Shown here one piece after another: positions 1 to 9,008 of a DNA stretch of 64,000 nucleotides. Numbering within the stretch: position 1 is the first letter of the stretch; each line of letters opens with the position of its first letter. The stretch is taken from NCBI GenBank assembly GCA_046349355.1, contig JAXMCM010000018.1:62001-126000 (forward strand), read 5' to 3'. The notes beneath the pieces were generated by a model. It saw only the letters and a program-made list of their open reading frames with translations, made no database searches and was not told the DNA's origin. Origin of the DNA: CALKJU01 sp046349355 (lineage in GTDB: Bacteria; Pseudomonadota; Alphaproteobacteria; Geminicoccales; Geminicoccaceae). Position numbers and translations under genes: made by a program.

Positions 1-71
1 GCCCGCCGGCGCATCAGCACGTTCATGCTGGCGAGGAGCTGAGCCCGGGCGTCGTCGACGATCGTGGCCAT
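1..71 (-). CDS. N-terminal fragment of an unknown protein
   Basis: Only the first 23 codons lie in the window (MATIVDDARAQLLASMN...), and the gene runs off the left edge. A strong GAGGAGG ribosome binding site six bases upstream of the ATG supports the start. It follows the lipoprotein gene on the same strand after a 13-base gap, so the two are probably co-transcribed. The visible part looks helical, and nothing in it identifies a family. Confidence 0.5.
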   Translation of the reverse strand, partial: MATIVDDARAQLLASMNVLMRRR

Positions 72-84
72 GGCGGCCTCCTCC

Positions 85-1002
85 TCAGGACTGCGGGCCG
101 GCGCGCAGCACGGCCAGAGCCCGCCGCGAGCCTTCGGCATAGGTCGTGATCCGCGTCGACAGCTCGGCCAAGGACGCCAGCGTCGCGACGTTGCCGGGCG
201 TCGCCACGGCATCGGTCAGCTGGTCGGTCGCCTGGTCGACCAGATCGAGCAGGACCAGCCAGTTGGCGAAGGCGACCCGGTAAGCGTCGATCTGCGCAAT
301 GGCGGCATTGGCGTCGCCGCCAGCGATGAAGACCCCCCGCTGCTGCTCGGTCAGGGTCCGGAACAGCGGCTCGGCGCCGGCACGCAGCTTGGCGTTGAGC
401 TCGTGGATCTGTGGCGCCAGCGCGAGGACAAGCCGGCGCAGCTCGGCCGCGTTCTGCGCCCTGGCGGCGTCGTCGATGAGCGGCCCGAGGGCGCCGAGCA
501 GCGGCGTCACCAGGCCCGGCGCCGCCTGCGCGCCCGGCACCAGCGCCGCGACATCGGCGAGCTTGGTGGCGAGGATGCCGAGCTCGGCCCGCGCCGCCTC
601 GATGTTCTGGCCCTCCGCGAGCAGCACGAGGACCGAGGCATAGTGCTTGATGGCGCCCACGCCCTTGCGGAACGCGGCCGTCGCCGGCGGGTCGCCGATG
701 GTGGCCAGCGCCAGCACCTGACTTTCCGGCAGGTCGAGCCAGACGCGGCGCGGCTCGTCGTCTCCGCTCGCACCCGGAACGACGAGCACGTTCGTCGCAT
801 CGCGCGGCGGATTGGCGATCAGGTCGGCCGCCTGCGCCCGCTCGGCGACGGCAACCTCGTCGAGCAGCGGCTGGCTCGCGGCGTTGAACGCCTCCGAAGC
901 GTTGGCGAAGGCGCGCACCTGGTCGACCGGGGTCGCGGTCGTGCAGGCGGCGAGGAGCAGGCCGCCCGTAGCCAAGCCGAGGTGTCCGATCCAGCAGCGC
1001 AT
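85..1002 (-). CDS. Predicted lipoprotein, helical, unknown function
   Basis: The 305-residue protein starts with a lipoprotein signal peptide; the lipobox LLAAC puts the lipidated cysteine at residue 20. It should therefore be an envelope lipoprotein facing the periplasm. The rest is alanine/leucine-rich and mostly helical, with no catalytic motif I recognise. A GGGAGG ribosome binding site precedes the ATG. It is divergent from gabD and is followed closely by the partial gene at the window edge, which may share its operon. I cannot name the function. Confidence 0.7.
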   Translation of the reverse strand: MRCWIGHLGLATGGLLLAACTTATPVDQVRAFANASEAFNAASQPLLDEVAVAERAQAADLIANPPRDATNVLVVPGASGDDEPRRVWLDLPESQVLALATIGDPPATAAFRKGVGAIKHYASVLVLLAEGQNIEAARAELGILATKLADVAALVPGAQAAPGLVTPLLGALGPLIDDAARAQNAAELRRLVLALAPQIHELNAKLRAGAEPLFRTLTEQQRGVFIAGGDANAAIAQIDAYRVAFANWLVLLDLVDQATDQLTDAVATPGNVATLASLAELSTRITTYAEGSRRALAVLRAGPQS

Positions 1003-1234
1003 TCCTGGCCTCCCGGTCGCCCTCTCGTTCTAGCCGGTGAGTGTGCCTCGCGCCGTGTCGAAAGGCACGGGCGTTTCGCGTCCGGCGCGACAGCTTCCGC
1101 CGCACGGTTGCCTGCCATTCCGGCGGCGGCCTTTCCGCCGGCCGGGCGTTGCGCCATAAGGCGGTCAACTGTTCGAGGTGCGTCCGCGACCGCCCGTCCC
1201 TGCGACGCGCCGCCAATCACCGGGAGCACGCCAC

Positions 1235-2716
1235 ATGGCCACCGCGCTCAAGGACACGCGCATCCGTCTCGCCGATCCGCGGCTCTTCCGCGAGCACTGC
1301 TACATCGACGGCGCCTGGGTCGCCGCCGACAGCAAGAAGACCCTCGAGGTCACCGATCCGGCGAGCGGCGAGGTGCTCGGCACCGTGCCGAACGCCGGTG
1401 CCGCCGAGACCAGGCGGGCGATCGCCGCCGCCGAGGCCGCCCTGCCCGCCTGGAAGGCGAAGACGGCCAAGGAGCGCTCGGCGATCCTGCGCAAGTGGTT
1501 CGACCTGATCAACCAGCACGCCGACGACCTGGCGCTCTTGATGACCCGCGAGCAGGGCAAGCCCCTGGCCGAGGCCAAGGGCGAGGTCGCCTACGGGGCC
1601 TCCTTCGTCGAGTGGTTCGCCGAGGAAGCCAAGCGGATCTATGGCGACGTGATCCCGCAGACGGTCGGGTCGCGGCGCATCCTCGTGCTGAAGCAGCCGG
1701 TGGGCGTCTGCGCCGCGATCACGCCGTGGAACTTCCCGATCGCGATGATCACCCGCAAGTGCGCGCCGGGCCTCGCCGTCGGCTGCACCATGGTGGTCAA
1801 GCCGGCGAGCTTCACCCCCTACTGCGCCCTGGCGCTGGCCGAGCTGGCCGAGCGGGCCGGCATGCCCAAGGGTGTCTTCAACGTCGTCACCGGCAGTGCC
1901 CGGGAGATCGGCGGCGAGCTGTGCGGCAACAAGACCGTCCGCAAGCTGTCGTTCACCGGCTCGACCGACATCGGCAAGCTGCTGCTCAAGCAGTGCGCCG
2001 ACACGGTGAAGCGGGTGTCGATGGAGCTGGGCGGCCACGCGCCGTTCATCGTCTTCGACGACGCCGACGTCGACGCGGCGGTGGCCGGGGCCATCGCCTG
2101 CAAGTTCCGCAACGCCGGCCAGACCTGCGTCTGCACCAACCGGATCTACGTGCAGGCCGGCGTCTTCGACGCCTTCGCCGAGAAGTTCGCGGCCGCCACC
2201 GCCAAGCTGGTGGTCGGGCCCGGCACCCAGAGCGGGGTCAACATCGGTCCGCTGATCGAGCCCGCCGCGGTCGACAAGGCCAAGGAGCACGTCGCCGATG
2301 CGGTGGCCAACGGCGCCAGGGTGATCGTCGGCGGCAAGGCGCATGCGCTGGGCGGCCTGTTCTTCGAGCCGACCGTGCTGGCACCCTGCAACGCCAACAT
2401 GAAGATCGCCCACGAGGAGACGTTCGGCCCGGTCGCCCCGCTGTTCCGCTTCGACACGGAGGAGGAGGTCATCCGGCTGGCCAACGACAGCGATGTCGGC
2501 CTCGCCGGCTACTTCTACGCCCGCGACCTCGGCCGGGTGTTCCGCGTCGCCGAGGCGCTGGAGGTCGGCCTGCTCGGCGTCAACGACGGCGTCATCGCCA
2601 ACGAGGTCGCCCCGTTCGGCGGGGTGAAGGAGAGCGGCGTCGGCCGCGAGGGCAGCAAGTACGGCGTCGAGGAGTACCTCGAGATCAAGTACGTCAGCCT
2701 CGGCGGGATCCAGTAG
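1235..2716 (+). CDS. gabD: NAD(P)-dependent succinate-semialdehyde dehydrogenase
   Basis: The 493-residue protein has the full aldehyde dehydrogenase fold and the usual length. The catalytic glutamate is E264 in ELGGHAPF and the nucleophile is C298 in NAGQTCVC. The second cysteine, C300, forms the CxC pair that acts as a redox switch in some family members. Residues around PWNFPIAM (164-171) match the coenzyme site. The overall match is closest to GabD, which oxidises succinate semialdehyde to succinate in GABA and related degradation. I chose the ATG at 1235 because the open frame upstream of it is low-complexity and unlike the family. A glutathione reductase gene starts three bases after the stop, so the two are probably co-translated. 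Confidence 0.9.
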   Translation: MATALKDTRIRLADPRLFREHCYIDGAWVAADSKKTLEVTDPASGEVLGTVPNAGAAETRRAIAAAEAALPAWKAKTAKERSAILRKWFDLINQHADDLALLMTREQGKPLAEAKGEVAYGASFVEWFAEEAKRIYGDVIPQTVGSRRILVLKQPVGVCAAITPWNFPIAMITRKCAPGLAVGCTMVVKPASFTPYCALALAELAERAGMPKGVFNVVTGSAREIGGELCGNKTVRKLSFTGSTDIGKLLLKQCADTVKRVSMELGGHAPFIVFDDADVDAAVAGAIACKFRNAGQTCVCTNRIYVQAGVFDAFAEKFAAATAKLVVGPGTQSGVNIGPLIEPAAVDKAKEHVADAVANGARVIVGGKAHALGGLFFEPTVLAPCNANMKIAHEETFGPVAPLFRFDTEEEVIRLANDSDVGLAGYFYARDLGRVFRVAEALEVGLLGVNDGVIANEVAPFGGVKESGVGREGSKYGVEEYLEIKYVSLGGIQ

Positions 2717-2719
2717 GCC

Positions 2720-4114
2720 TTGGCCGACGTCGACCTCTTCGTCATCGGCGGCGGGTCGGGCGGTGTCGCCTGCGCCCGCCGTGCCGCCTCCTACGGCGCC
2801 AGGGTCGCGCTCGCCGAAAGCTCGCGCGTCGGCGGCACCTGCGTCATCCGCGGCTGCGTGCCCAAGAAGCTCATGCACTACGGGGCGCATTTCGCGGCGG
2901 CGTTCAAGGCGGCGCGCGGCTACGGCTGGCAGCCGGGCGACCCGCGGCTCGACTTCAGGGCGCTGCTGAAGGCGCGCAACGACGAGATCGCCCGCCTCAA
3001 CGGCATCTATCTGGGCATGCTGGAGCGCTCGGGCGTGCGGCTGATCGCCGGGCGGGCGACGATCGCCGGCCGCGGCGACTGGGGCTTCCTCGTCGAGGTC
3101 GGCGGCGAGCGGGTCGCCGCGAAGCACGTCCTGATCGCCACCGGCGCGCGGCCGAACCTGCCGCCGCTGCCCGGGATCGAGCACGCCATCACCTCGGACC
3201 ACGCTCTCGAGGACCTGTACGAGCAGCCGCGGCGGCTGGCCGTCGTCGGGGCCGGCTACATCGGCGTCGAGCTCGCCAGCATCTTCAACGGTCTCGGCAC
3301 CGAGACGACGCTGGTGCTGCGCGGCGACAAGCCGCTGCGCGGCTTCGACGAGGACCTGCGCAGCGAGCTGACCGAGCAGCTGACCGTGCACGGCCTGCGC
3401 ATCCGGCCCGGGGTGGCGGTGGACCGGCTCGAGCGAACCGCCGAGGGCGTGCGGATCGTCGGCAGCGACGGTCCGGTCGATGCCGACATGGTGCTCTACG
3501 CCACCGGCCGCGAGCCCCTGCCCAACACGCGCGGGCTGGGCCTGGCCGAGCTCGGCGTCGAGCTCGGCCCGACCGGCGCCATCGCGGTCGATGCGACCTA
3601 CGAGAGCAGCGTGCCGGGCCTGCTGGCGGTCGGCGACTGCTCGAACCATGGCGGCGCCGGGTTGCGCCCGGCGCGCTTCGACCTGACCCCCGTCGCCATC
3701 GCCGAGGGCCGCAACGTCGCCGAGCGGCTGTTCAACGACCGGCGGACCCGCATCGCCTACGACACCATGCCGACCGCGGTGTTCGGTGTGCCGCAGGCGG
3801 GTGCGATCGGCCTGACCGAGGCCGAGGCCCGCGCCGGGGGCCACGACGTCCTCGTCTTCCGCAGCCGCTTCCGGCCGATGCTGCACACGCTGACCGGCCT
3901 GCCCGACCGGACGATGATGAAGCTCGTCGTCGACAAGGCGACCGACCGCGTGCTCGGGCTGCACATGGTGGGCGAGGACGCCGCCGAGATCGTCCAGGGC
4001 TTTGCCGTGGCGATGACGGTCGGCGCCACCAAGGCCGATTTCGACGCCACCGTCGCCCTGCACCCTTCGGCGGCGGAAGAGTTCGTGACGATGCACCTGC
4101 CCGTCGCCTCCTAG
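2720..4114 (+). CDS. gor: Glutathione-disulfide reductase
   Basis: This 464-residue flavoprotein disulfide reductase uses NADPH to reduce oxidised glutathione in the cytoplasm. It has the FAD-binding GGGSGG motif near residue 10, the redox-active disulfide C41/C46 in GGTCVIRGCVPKK, a second nucleotide-binding GAGYIG motif in the middle, and the C-terminal HPSAAEE active-site base motif. The spacing of the two cysteines and the PKK that follows separate it from dihydrolipoamide dehydrogenase and mercuric reductase. The start is TTG, three bases after the gabD stop. A strong hairpin spans its stop codon. Confidence 0.92.
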   Translation: MADVDLFVIGGGSGGVACARRAASYGARVALAESSRVGGTCVIRGCVPKKLMHYGAHFAAAFKAARGYGWQPGDPRLDFRALLKARNDEIARLNGIYLGMLERSGVRLIAGRATIAGRGDWGFLVEVGGERVAAKHVLIATGARPNLPPLPGIEHAITSDHALEDLYEQPRRLAVVGAGYIGVELASIFNGLGTETTLVLRGDKPLRGFDEDLRSELTEQLTVHGLRIRPGVAVDRLERTAEGVRIVGSDGPVDADMVLYATGREPLPNTRGLGLAELGVELGPTGAIAVDATYESSVPGLLAVGDCSNHGGAGLRPARFDLTPVAIAEGRNVAERLFNDRRTRIAYDTMPTAVFGVPQAGAIGLTEAEARAGGHDVLVFRSRFRPMLHTLTGLPDRTMMKLVVDKATDRVLGLHMVGEDAAEIVQGFAVAMTVGATKADFDATVALHPSAAEEFVTMHLPVAS

Positions 4115-4125
4115 CGACGGGCAGG
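4096..4125. terminator. Hairpin terminator spanning the gor stop codon
   Basis: A perfect 12-bp inverted repeat (CCTGCCCGTCGC / GCGACGGGCAGG) with a 6-base loop includes the gor stop. It lies between the convergent gor and phoX genes and could serve both. It has no long T tract. Confidence 0.6.
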
Positions 4126-4134
4126 CGACGCCGT

Positions 4135-6033
4135 TCAGCCGCCGACGCTTCCGCCGTCGGCGCGGCGGATCGCGACGACCGCCGGGCGCGGCGGCATGCC
4201 GTCCCGGAAATCGGGCCAGAGCGTCTCCACCTTGTCGAGCGTCTCGGCATTCTCGGCCGGATGCTGGACCGAGACGAACAGCGTCGTGCCGTCCGGCGTG
4301 AAGCAGGGGCCGGTGGCCTCGGCGCCGGTCGGGCAGGCGAACAGCAGCTTCGGCAGGCCGCGGGCCGGGCCCTCGGTGTCGACGGCGTAGATGCCGTCCG
4401 GCAGGCCGAAGTCGTTGGCGCCGTCGGTGGCGACCCAGAGCCGTCCGCTCGGGTCGAAGGTGATGTTGTCGGGGCAGACGAACCAGCCCGACGACGAGGT
4501 GTCGGGATGGAAGCGCGCCCCTTGCGCCGCCTGGGCGGGATCGCCGCACAGGACGAAGAGATCCCACGTGTAGACCTCGGCCGTGTGATCGGCATCGACG
4601 CCGCGCCCGCCCGGCGGGATCAGCTCGACGATGTGGCCCCACAGGTTCTCCGGCCGGGTGTTGGCTGCATTGAGCTTGTCGGCCGAGCGGTTCTTGTTCT
4701 TGGTCATCACGGCGTAGATCCGGCCGGTGACCGGATTGGCCTCGAAGTCCTCGGGCCGGTCCATCGGCGTGGCGCCCAGCGCGTCGGCGGCGAGGCGGGT
4801 CTTCAGCATCACCTCGGCCTGGCTGGCGAAGCCGTTGGCCTCGGTCAGCGGGCCCTGGCCATGGACGAGCGGCAGCCAGTACAGCTTGCCGTCGTCGTCC
4901 AGCCGCGCCACCGACAGCACGCCGTCGTCGAGGATGTCCCTGCCGCTCGCCGGATCGGCCGAATCGAACCGACGGGCCGAGACGAACCGGTAGAGGTACT
5001 CGAAGTAGTCGTCGTCGCCCATGTAGACGACCACCCGACCGTCCCGGTTGAGCACCACCGTCGAAGCCTCATGCGCCATGCGACCGAGGGCGGTGCGCTT
5101 CACCGGACGCGCCTGCGGCTCGTAGGGGTCGATCTCGACCACCCAGTCGAACCGGTTGGGCTCGTTCGGCTCCTTGGCGATGTCGAAGCGGTCGTGGAAG
5201 CGGGCACGGCCGTAATAGTCCGAGCCGTCATAGCCGTAGCGCGCGAGCACGGCGGCCAGCGGCACGGCGGCGGGATCGCCGCCGAAGGTGTCCGAGGCAC
5301 CTTCCTCGCAGGTCAGCACCGTGCCCCAGGGCGTGACGCCGCCGCCGCAGTTGTAGTTCATGCCGCGGACCAGCCGGCCGGTCGGGTCGGCCGAGGTGAC
5401 CATCCAGGGGTGGCCGGCCGCCGGTCCGCTGATGGCGATCTCGGTCTCCAGCGTGACCCGGCGGTTGTAGGGGCTGTCCTGGACGACGGCCCAGCGGTCG
5501 CCGTCGCGGCGGACCTCGACGATCGAATGGCCCATGGCGGCCATGCCGAGGTCGACCTGCTCGCGCGTCATCGCCTTGCCGGCGTCGTCCTCGGTCATGC
5601 CCGCGAACATCACGTTCGGCGAGATGTACTCGTTGTTGACGCAGAGCAGGCCGTGATCCGAGCTTGCCGAGCCCTTGGGCAGCGGCAGGAAGGCGATGAA
5701 GTCGCAATTGTAACCGAAGCGCTGCTCCTGCTGGGCGGCGTCGAGCGTGGCAACGTCGAGCGGACCGAGGCCGGCGACCATCGGGTCGCCCCAGGCCGCG
5801 ACGACGTCGACCCGGTAGCCTTCGGCAACGGCATGGTGCGGACCGTAGCTCCGGGCCAGCTCGGGGAAGGTCGCGCTCGGCGCGGCAGCGGCATGGGCGT
5901 CCCGCGCGAAGAAGGAACCGACGAAGCCGCCGCCCAGGGCCAGTCCGCCGGCGGCCGCACCGAGCATCAGCTCGCGACGGGACAGCCGGCCGGCGAGGAC
6001 ATCGCGGATCGGAAGGGACGATGAACGGGGCAC
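4135..6033 (-). CDS. phoX: PhoX-family alkaline phosphatase, Tat-exported (DUF839)
   Basis: The protein of about 632 residues belongs to the PhoX/DUF839 family of calcium- and iron-dependent phosphatases that release phosphate in the periplasm. The N-terminus has a twin-arginine signal (LSRRELMLGAAAGG, with RR near residues 19-20), consistent with export of a folded metalloenzyme. Family landmarks include MNYNCGGGVTPWGTVLTCEE and YMGDDDYFEYLYRFVS. I prefer the GTG at 6033, which has a GGAGA ribosome binding site at good spacing. An in-frame ATG at 6114 would add 27 residues but has no clear binding site. It is convergent with gor and divergent from the DAHP synthase gene. No pho box was identified. 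Confidence 0.85.
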   Translation of the reverse strand: MPRSSSLPIRDVLAGRLSRRELMLGAAAGGLALGGGFVGSFFARDAHAAAAPSATFPELARSYGPHHAVAEGYRVDVVAAWGDPMVAGLGPLDVATLDAAQQEQRFGYNCDFIAFLPLPKGSASSDHGLLCVNNEYISPNVMFAGMTEDDAGKAMTREQVDLGMAAMGHSIVEVRRDGDRWAVVQDSPYNRRVTLETEIAISGPAAGHPWMVTSADPTGRLVRGMNYNCGGGVTPWGTVLTCEEGASDTFGGDPAAVPLAAVLARYGYDGSDYYGRARFHDRFDIAKEPNEPNRFDWVVEIDPYEPQARPVKRTALGRMAHEASTVVLNRDGRVVVYMGDDDYFEYLYRFVSARRFDSADPASGRDILDDGVLSVARLDDDGKLYWLPLVHGQGPLTEANGFASQAEVMLKTRLAADALGATPMDRPEDFEANPVTGRIYAVMTKNKNRSADKLNAANTRPENLWGHIVELIPPGGRGVDADHTAEVYTWDLFVLCGDPAQAAQGARFHPDTSSSGWFVCPDNITFDPSGRLWVATDGANDFGLPDGIYAVDTEGPARGLPKLLFACPTGAEATGPCFTPDGTTLFVSVQHPAENAETLDKVETLWPDFRDGMPPRPAVVAIRRADGGSVGG

Positions 6034-6207
6034 GGCGGGTCTCCGGTCGCTGCGGTTCTTGTCCGCACAGGCTGGAGGCGCCCGGCGATGGCCGGATGGC
6101 GTTTGCGTGGCCATCCCGTGACCGGCCGTCGACCGAATCGGCGTTGGCTCTTGACCGGACGCATCGGCTGCCGCAAGCAGCGCCCTCGCGACAGGTGGAG
6201 CAGGACG

Positions 6208-7575
6208 ATGAAGGAGGCCTGGAGGCCCGACAGCTGGCGGGCACGGCCGGCACAGCAGATGCCGGTCTACGAGGACCCGGCCACCCTGGCCGAGGTCGAG
6301 GACACGCTGGCGAGCTATCCGCCGCTGTTCTTCGCCGGCGAGGCACGGACGCTGACCGAGAAGCTCGGCGAGGTCGCCCAGGGCCGGGCGTTCCTGCTGC
6401 AGGGCGGCGACTGCGCCGAGGCGTTCGCCGACTTCAATGCCAACAAGATCCGCGACACCCTGCGCGTGCTGCTGCAGATGGCGGTGGTGCTGACCTTCGG
6501 CTCGGGCATGCCGGTGGTGAAGGTCGGCCGCATGGCCGGCCAGTTCGCCAAGCCGCGCTCCTCGGGCATGGAGAAGCGCGACGGTGCCGAGCTGCCGTCC
6601 TACCGCGGCGACATCGTCAACGGCATCGACTTCACCCCCGACGCCCGCCGCCCGGATCCGAAGCGGCTGCTGCAGGCCTACATGCAGTCGGCGGCGACGC
6701 TGAACCTGCTGCGCGCCTTCACCCAGGGCGGCTACGCCTCGCTGACCCGCGTGCACCAGTGGACGCTGGGCTTCCTCGACCGCTCGCCGCAGGGCGAGCG
6801 CTACGCCGAGATGGCCGGGCACATCACCGAGGCGCTGCAGTTCATGCAGGCCTGCGGTGTCACCGACCTCAACACGCCCGAGATCACCCGCACGACGCTC
6901 TACACCAGCCACGAGGCGCTGCTGCTGCCGTACGAGCAGGCGCTGACCCGCGTCGATTCGACGACCGGCCGCTGGTACGACCTGTCGGCGCATCTCGTCT
7001 GGGTCGGCGAGCGCACCCGCCAGCTCGACGGGGCGCATGTCGAGTTCTGCCGCGGCATCGACAACCCGATCGGGCTGAAGGTCGGCCCGACCGTCAGCGT
7101 CGACGATCTCAACCGCCTGTGCGACGTGCTGAACCCGGACAACAAGCCGGGCCGGCTGACGCTGATCAGCCGGATGGGCCACGACAAGATCGGCAGCGGC
7201 CTGCCGCCGCTGGTCCGGGCGATGGCGCGCGAGGGCCGGCAGGTGGTCTGGGCCTGCGATCCGATGCACGGCAACACGATCACCTCGAGCAGCGGCTACA
7301 AGACCCGGCCGTTCGAGCGGATCCTGTCCGAGGTGCGGACCTTCTTCGCCGTGCACAAGGGCGAAGGTACGCATGCCGGCGGCATCCACATCGAGATGAC
7401 CGGCCAGGACGTCACCGAGTGCACTGGCGGTGCGCAGGCGATCAGCGACGAGGCGCTCAGCGACCGCTACCACACCTATTGCGATCCGCGCCTGAACGCC
7501 CAGCAGAGCCTCGAGCTGGCCTTCCTGATGGCGCAGGCGCTGAAGGACGAGCGGCAGGCGCTGCGCGCGGCCTGA
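6208..7575 (+). CDS. Class II 3-deoxy-7-phosphoheptulonate synthase (DAHP synthase)
   Basis: The 455-residue enzyme condenses phosphoenolpyruvate with erythrose 4-phosphate in the first step of the shikimate pathway. It belongs to the plant/actinobacterial type II family: QGGDCAEAF near residue 67, GRMAGQFAKPRS near residue 110 and KTRPFERIL near residue 370 are diagnostic, and the length fits. The ATG at 6208 opens the conserved N-terminus. The gene stands alone, divergent from phoX, and a perfect 10-bp hairpin follows its stop. Confidence 0.93.
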   Translation: MKEAWRPDSWRARPAQQMPVYEDPATLAEVEDTLASYPPLFFAGEARTLTEKLGEVAQGRAFLLQGGDCAEAFADFNANKIRDTLRVLLQMAVVLTFGSGMPVVKVGRMAGQFAKPRSSGMEKRDGAELPSYRGDIVNGIDFTPDARRPDPKRLLQAYMQSAATLNLLRAFTQGGYASLTRVHQWTLGFLDRSPQGERYAEMAGHITEALQFMQACGVTDLNTPEITRTTLYTSHEALLLPYEQALTRVDSTTGRWYDLSAHLVWVGERTRQLDGAHVEFCRGIDNPIGLKVGPTVSVDDLNRLCDVLNPDNKPGRLTLISRMGHDKIGSGLPPLVRAMAREGRQVVWACDPMHGNTITSSSGYKTRPFERILSEVRTFFAVHKGEGTHAGGIHIEMTGQDVTECTGGAQAISDEALSDRYHTYCDPRLNAQQSLELAFLMAQALKDERQALRAA

Positions 7576-7596
7576 GCGTCGGCCCTGACGGGACTG

Positions 7597-7621
7597 CCCT
7601 GCCGGCGGCGAGCCGGCAGGG
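7597..7621. terminator. Bidirectional hairpin terminator
   Basis: A perfect inverted repeat (CCCTGCCGGC / GCCGGCAGGG, 5-base loop) lies between the converging DAHP synthase gene and the distal end of the fliL flagellar operon. It probably ends transcription from both sides. Confidence 0.65.
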
Positions 7622-7627
7622 AGCCGC

Positions 7628-8200
7628 TCAGCGAAGCTGCTGCGCCAGGCGGGCGGCTCGCTGCCGGAAGCCCGCAGCCTCGGCATCGCCCTCGGCGGCG
7701 CCGAGCTGGCTGGTGGCGAAGGCGAGGTCGGAGCGGGCCTGGACCATGCGGCCTTCCGCATAGGCCAGCTCGGCGCGGTCGAGCAGGTCGGCGACCAGGG
7801 CCGACTCCGGCGACAGGCGCAGCGGATCGTCGGCCGAGCCCGGAACCGCCAGCGGCCGCTCCGCCACGGTTCCCGTCGGCGGCGTGACGGTGGCCCGGGC
7901 CTCGAGGGGCTGGCGGAGGACGACTTCCTCCATCCGGCGCTGCAGGACGGCATTGCCGGCGGCTGACCCCGTGGACGCCACGCCGCGCTGCAGCTGGCTG
8001 CGCAGGGCGGTCGCCTGTTGCGCCGCCATCGCCGGGTCGGTCGCCTTCATCGCCTCGATCGCGCGGACCTGCCGGGCGACGTAGGCCTGGCCCAGCGGAT
8101 CACCGCGGTCCGACAGCAGCTGGGCACGTGCCGCCGTTGGCAGCAGCAGGAGCGCCAGCAGCGAAGCACGCGCGATCCGGGCCGAGGACATCGGCTGCAT
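7628..8200 (-). CDS. Secreted protein at the end of the fliL-fliM-motE operon, unknown function
   Basis: The protein of about 190 residues has a clear signal peptide (SLLALLLLPTAARA, cleaved before QLLSDRG) and a helical mature part. It should be periplasmic. In-frame ATGs at 8200 and 8191 are both possible starts. It is the last gene of the operon, 52 bases after motE, and the terminator at 7597-7621 follows it. The position suggests a role in the stator or motor periphery, but that is inference from context; no named domain is recognised. Confidence 0.65.
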   Translation of the reverse strand: MQPMSSARIARASLLALLLLPTAARAQLLSDRGDPLGQAYVARQVRAIEAMKATDPAMAAQQATALRSQLQRGVASTGSAAGNAVLQRRMEEVVLRQPLEARATVTPPTGTVAERPLAVPGSADDPLRLSPESALVADLLDRAELAYAEGRMVQARSDLAFATSQLGAAEGDAEAAGFRQRAARLAQQLR

Positions 8201-8252
8201 ATCGCGACCGGCCGCCGCCACGGCAAGCGGCGGTGGCGACGCGGCCGGGACG

Positions 8253-9008
8253 TCAGGGTGTCGCGCCCGCCGGCGCTGCCGGTGCGCCCGTCGCCGCCGT
8301 TGCCGTCGCCGCCGCCCGCCGGGTGGCAAGCTCGGTGGTCAGCCGCTGCGCGCTGGCCGGGCTCATCGCCGCCAGCACGGCCGCCACCTTGGCTTCCCGC
8401 ATCCGCTGCGTGACGGCGACCAGCAGGCGGAGATCGAGGCCTTCGAAGACACCGGCTGCCTGCTTCGGCTTCATCGCCTCGTAGACCTTGGCCAGCTGGG
8501 CGATGCGGGCCTCGTCCTGCTCGCCGAGCGCCGTCGCCTGGCCGGCCAGCTCGGTGCGCAGGGCCTCGAGCTCGGCAGCGCGCCGGGCCAGCAGCTTCTC
8601 GGCCTCGACCAGCGCCGCCTCGCGCAGGTCGAGGCGCTGTTCCCGCTCGCCGAGCCGGCCGCGTCGCCGGACGAGGTCGGCCGCGACGTCCTCGAGGCCC
8701 TCGACCGTGGTCGGGCAGCTTTCCGGCGCAGCTGCCACCCCCGGGTCGGCAGGCGGCGCGGACGTCGGCGATGGCGGCAGTTCCGGTCCGGCAGCCGGCT
8801 CGATGGCGGCGAAGCTCGGCTCAACGTCCGGTGCCGCGGCTTCCGGAAGGAACCGGCCCAGCGGCCCGGCGAGCGGCCCGAGCGCGTCGGGCGCCCGCCA
8901 TGCCAGGGCCGCACCGGCAGCGATCGCCGCAAGCAACGGTAGCGAGAGGACGCCGGCGAAGACGTGCCCCGGGCCAGGCCGACCCGTGGAGGTCCCGCCT
9001 CGCCTCAT
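8253..9008 (-). CDS. MotE-like flagellar protein
   Basis: The 251-residue protein has one N-terminal transmembrane segment (about residues 16-38), a proline/alanine-rich linker, a long coiled coil (about 110-170) and a C-terminal segment like the MgtE N-terminal domain (VYEAMKPKQAAGVFEGLDL...VLAAMSPASAQRLT). This matches MotE, the periplasmic chaperone of MotC in alphaproteobacterial motors. Its ATG overlaps the DUF6468 stop as ATGA, so translation is coupled. It belongs to the fliL-fliM operon. Orthology to rhizobial MotE is by architecture only. Confidence 0.7.
   Translation of the reverse strand: MRRGGTSTGRPGPGHVFAGVLSLPLLAAIAAGAALAWRAPDALGPLAGPLGRFLPEAAAPDVEPSFAAIEPAAGPELPPSPTSAPPADPGVAAAPESCPTTVEGLEDVAADLVRRRGRLGEREQRLDLREAALVEAEKLLARRAAELEALRTELAGQATALGEQDEARIAQLAKVYEAMKPKQAAGVFEGLDLRLLVAVTQRMREAKVAAVLAAMSPASAQRLTTELATRRAAATATAATGAPAAPAGATP

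Noticed and set aside
64..6024. A very long open frame of nearly 2000 codons on the plus strand
   Set aside because: It runs antisense to the lipoprotein and phoX genes and out of frame with gabD and gor. It is low-complexity arginine-rich, with no family match. It reflects GC-rich codon bias, as do similar long frames at 1217-4642, 23359-25908 and 20099-21949.
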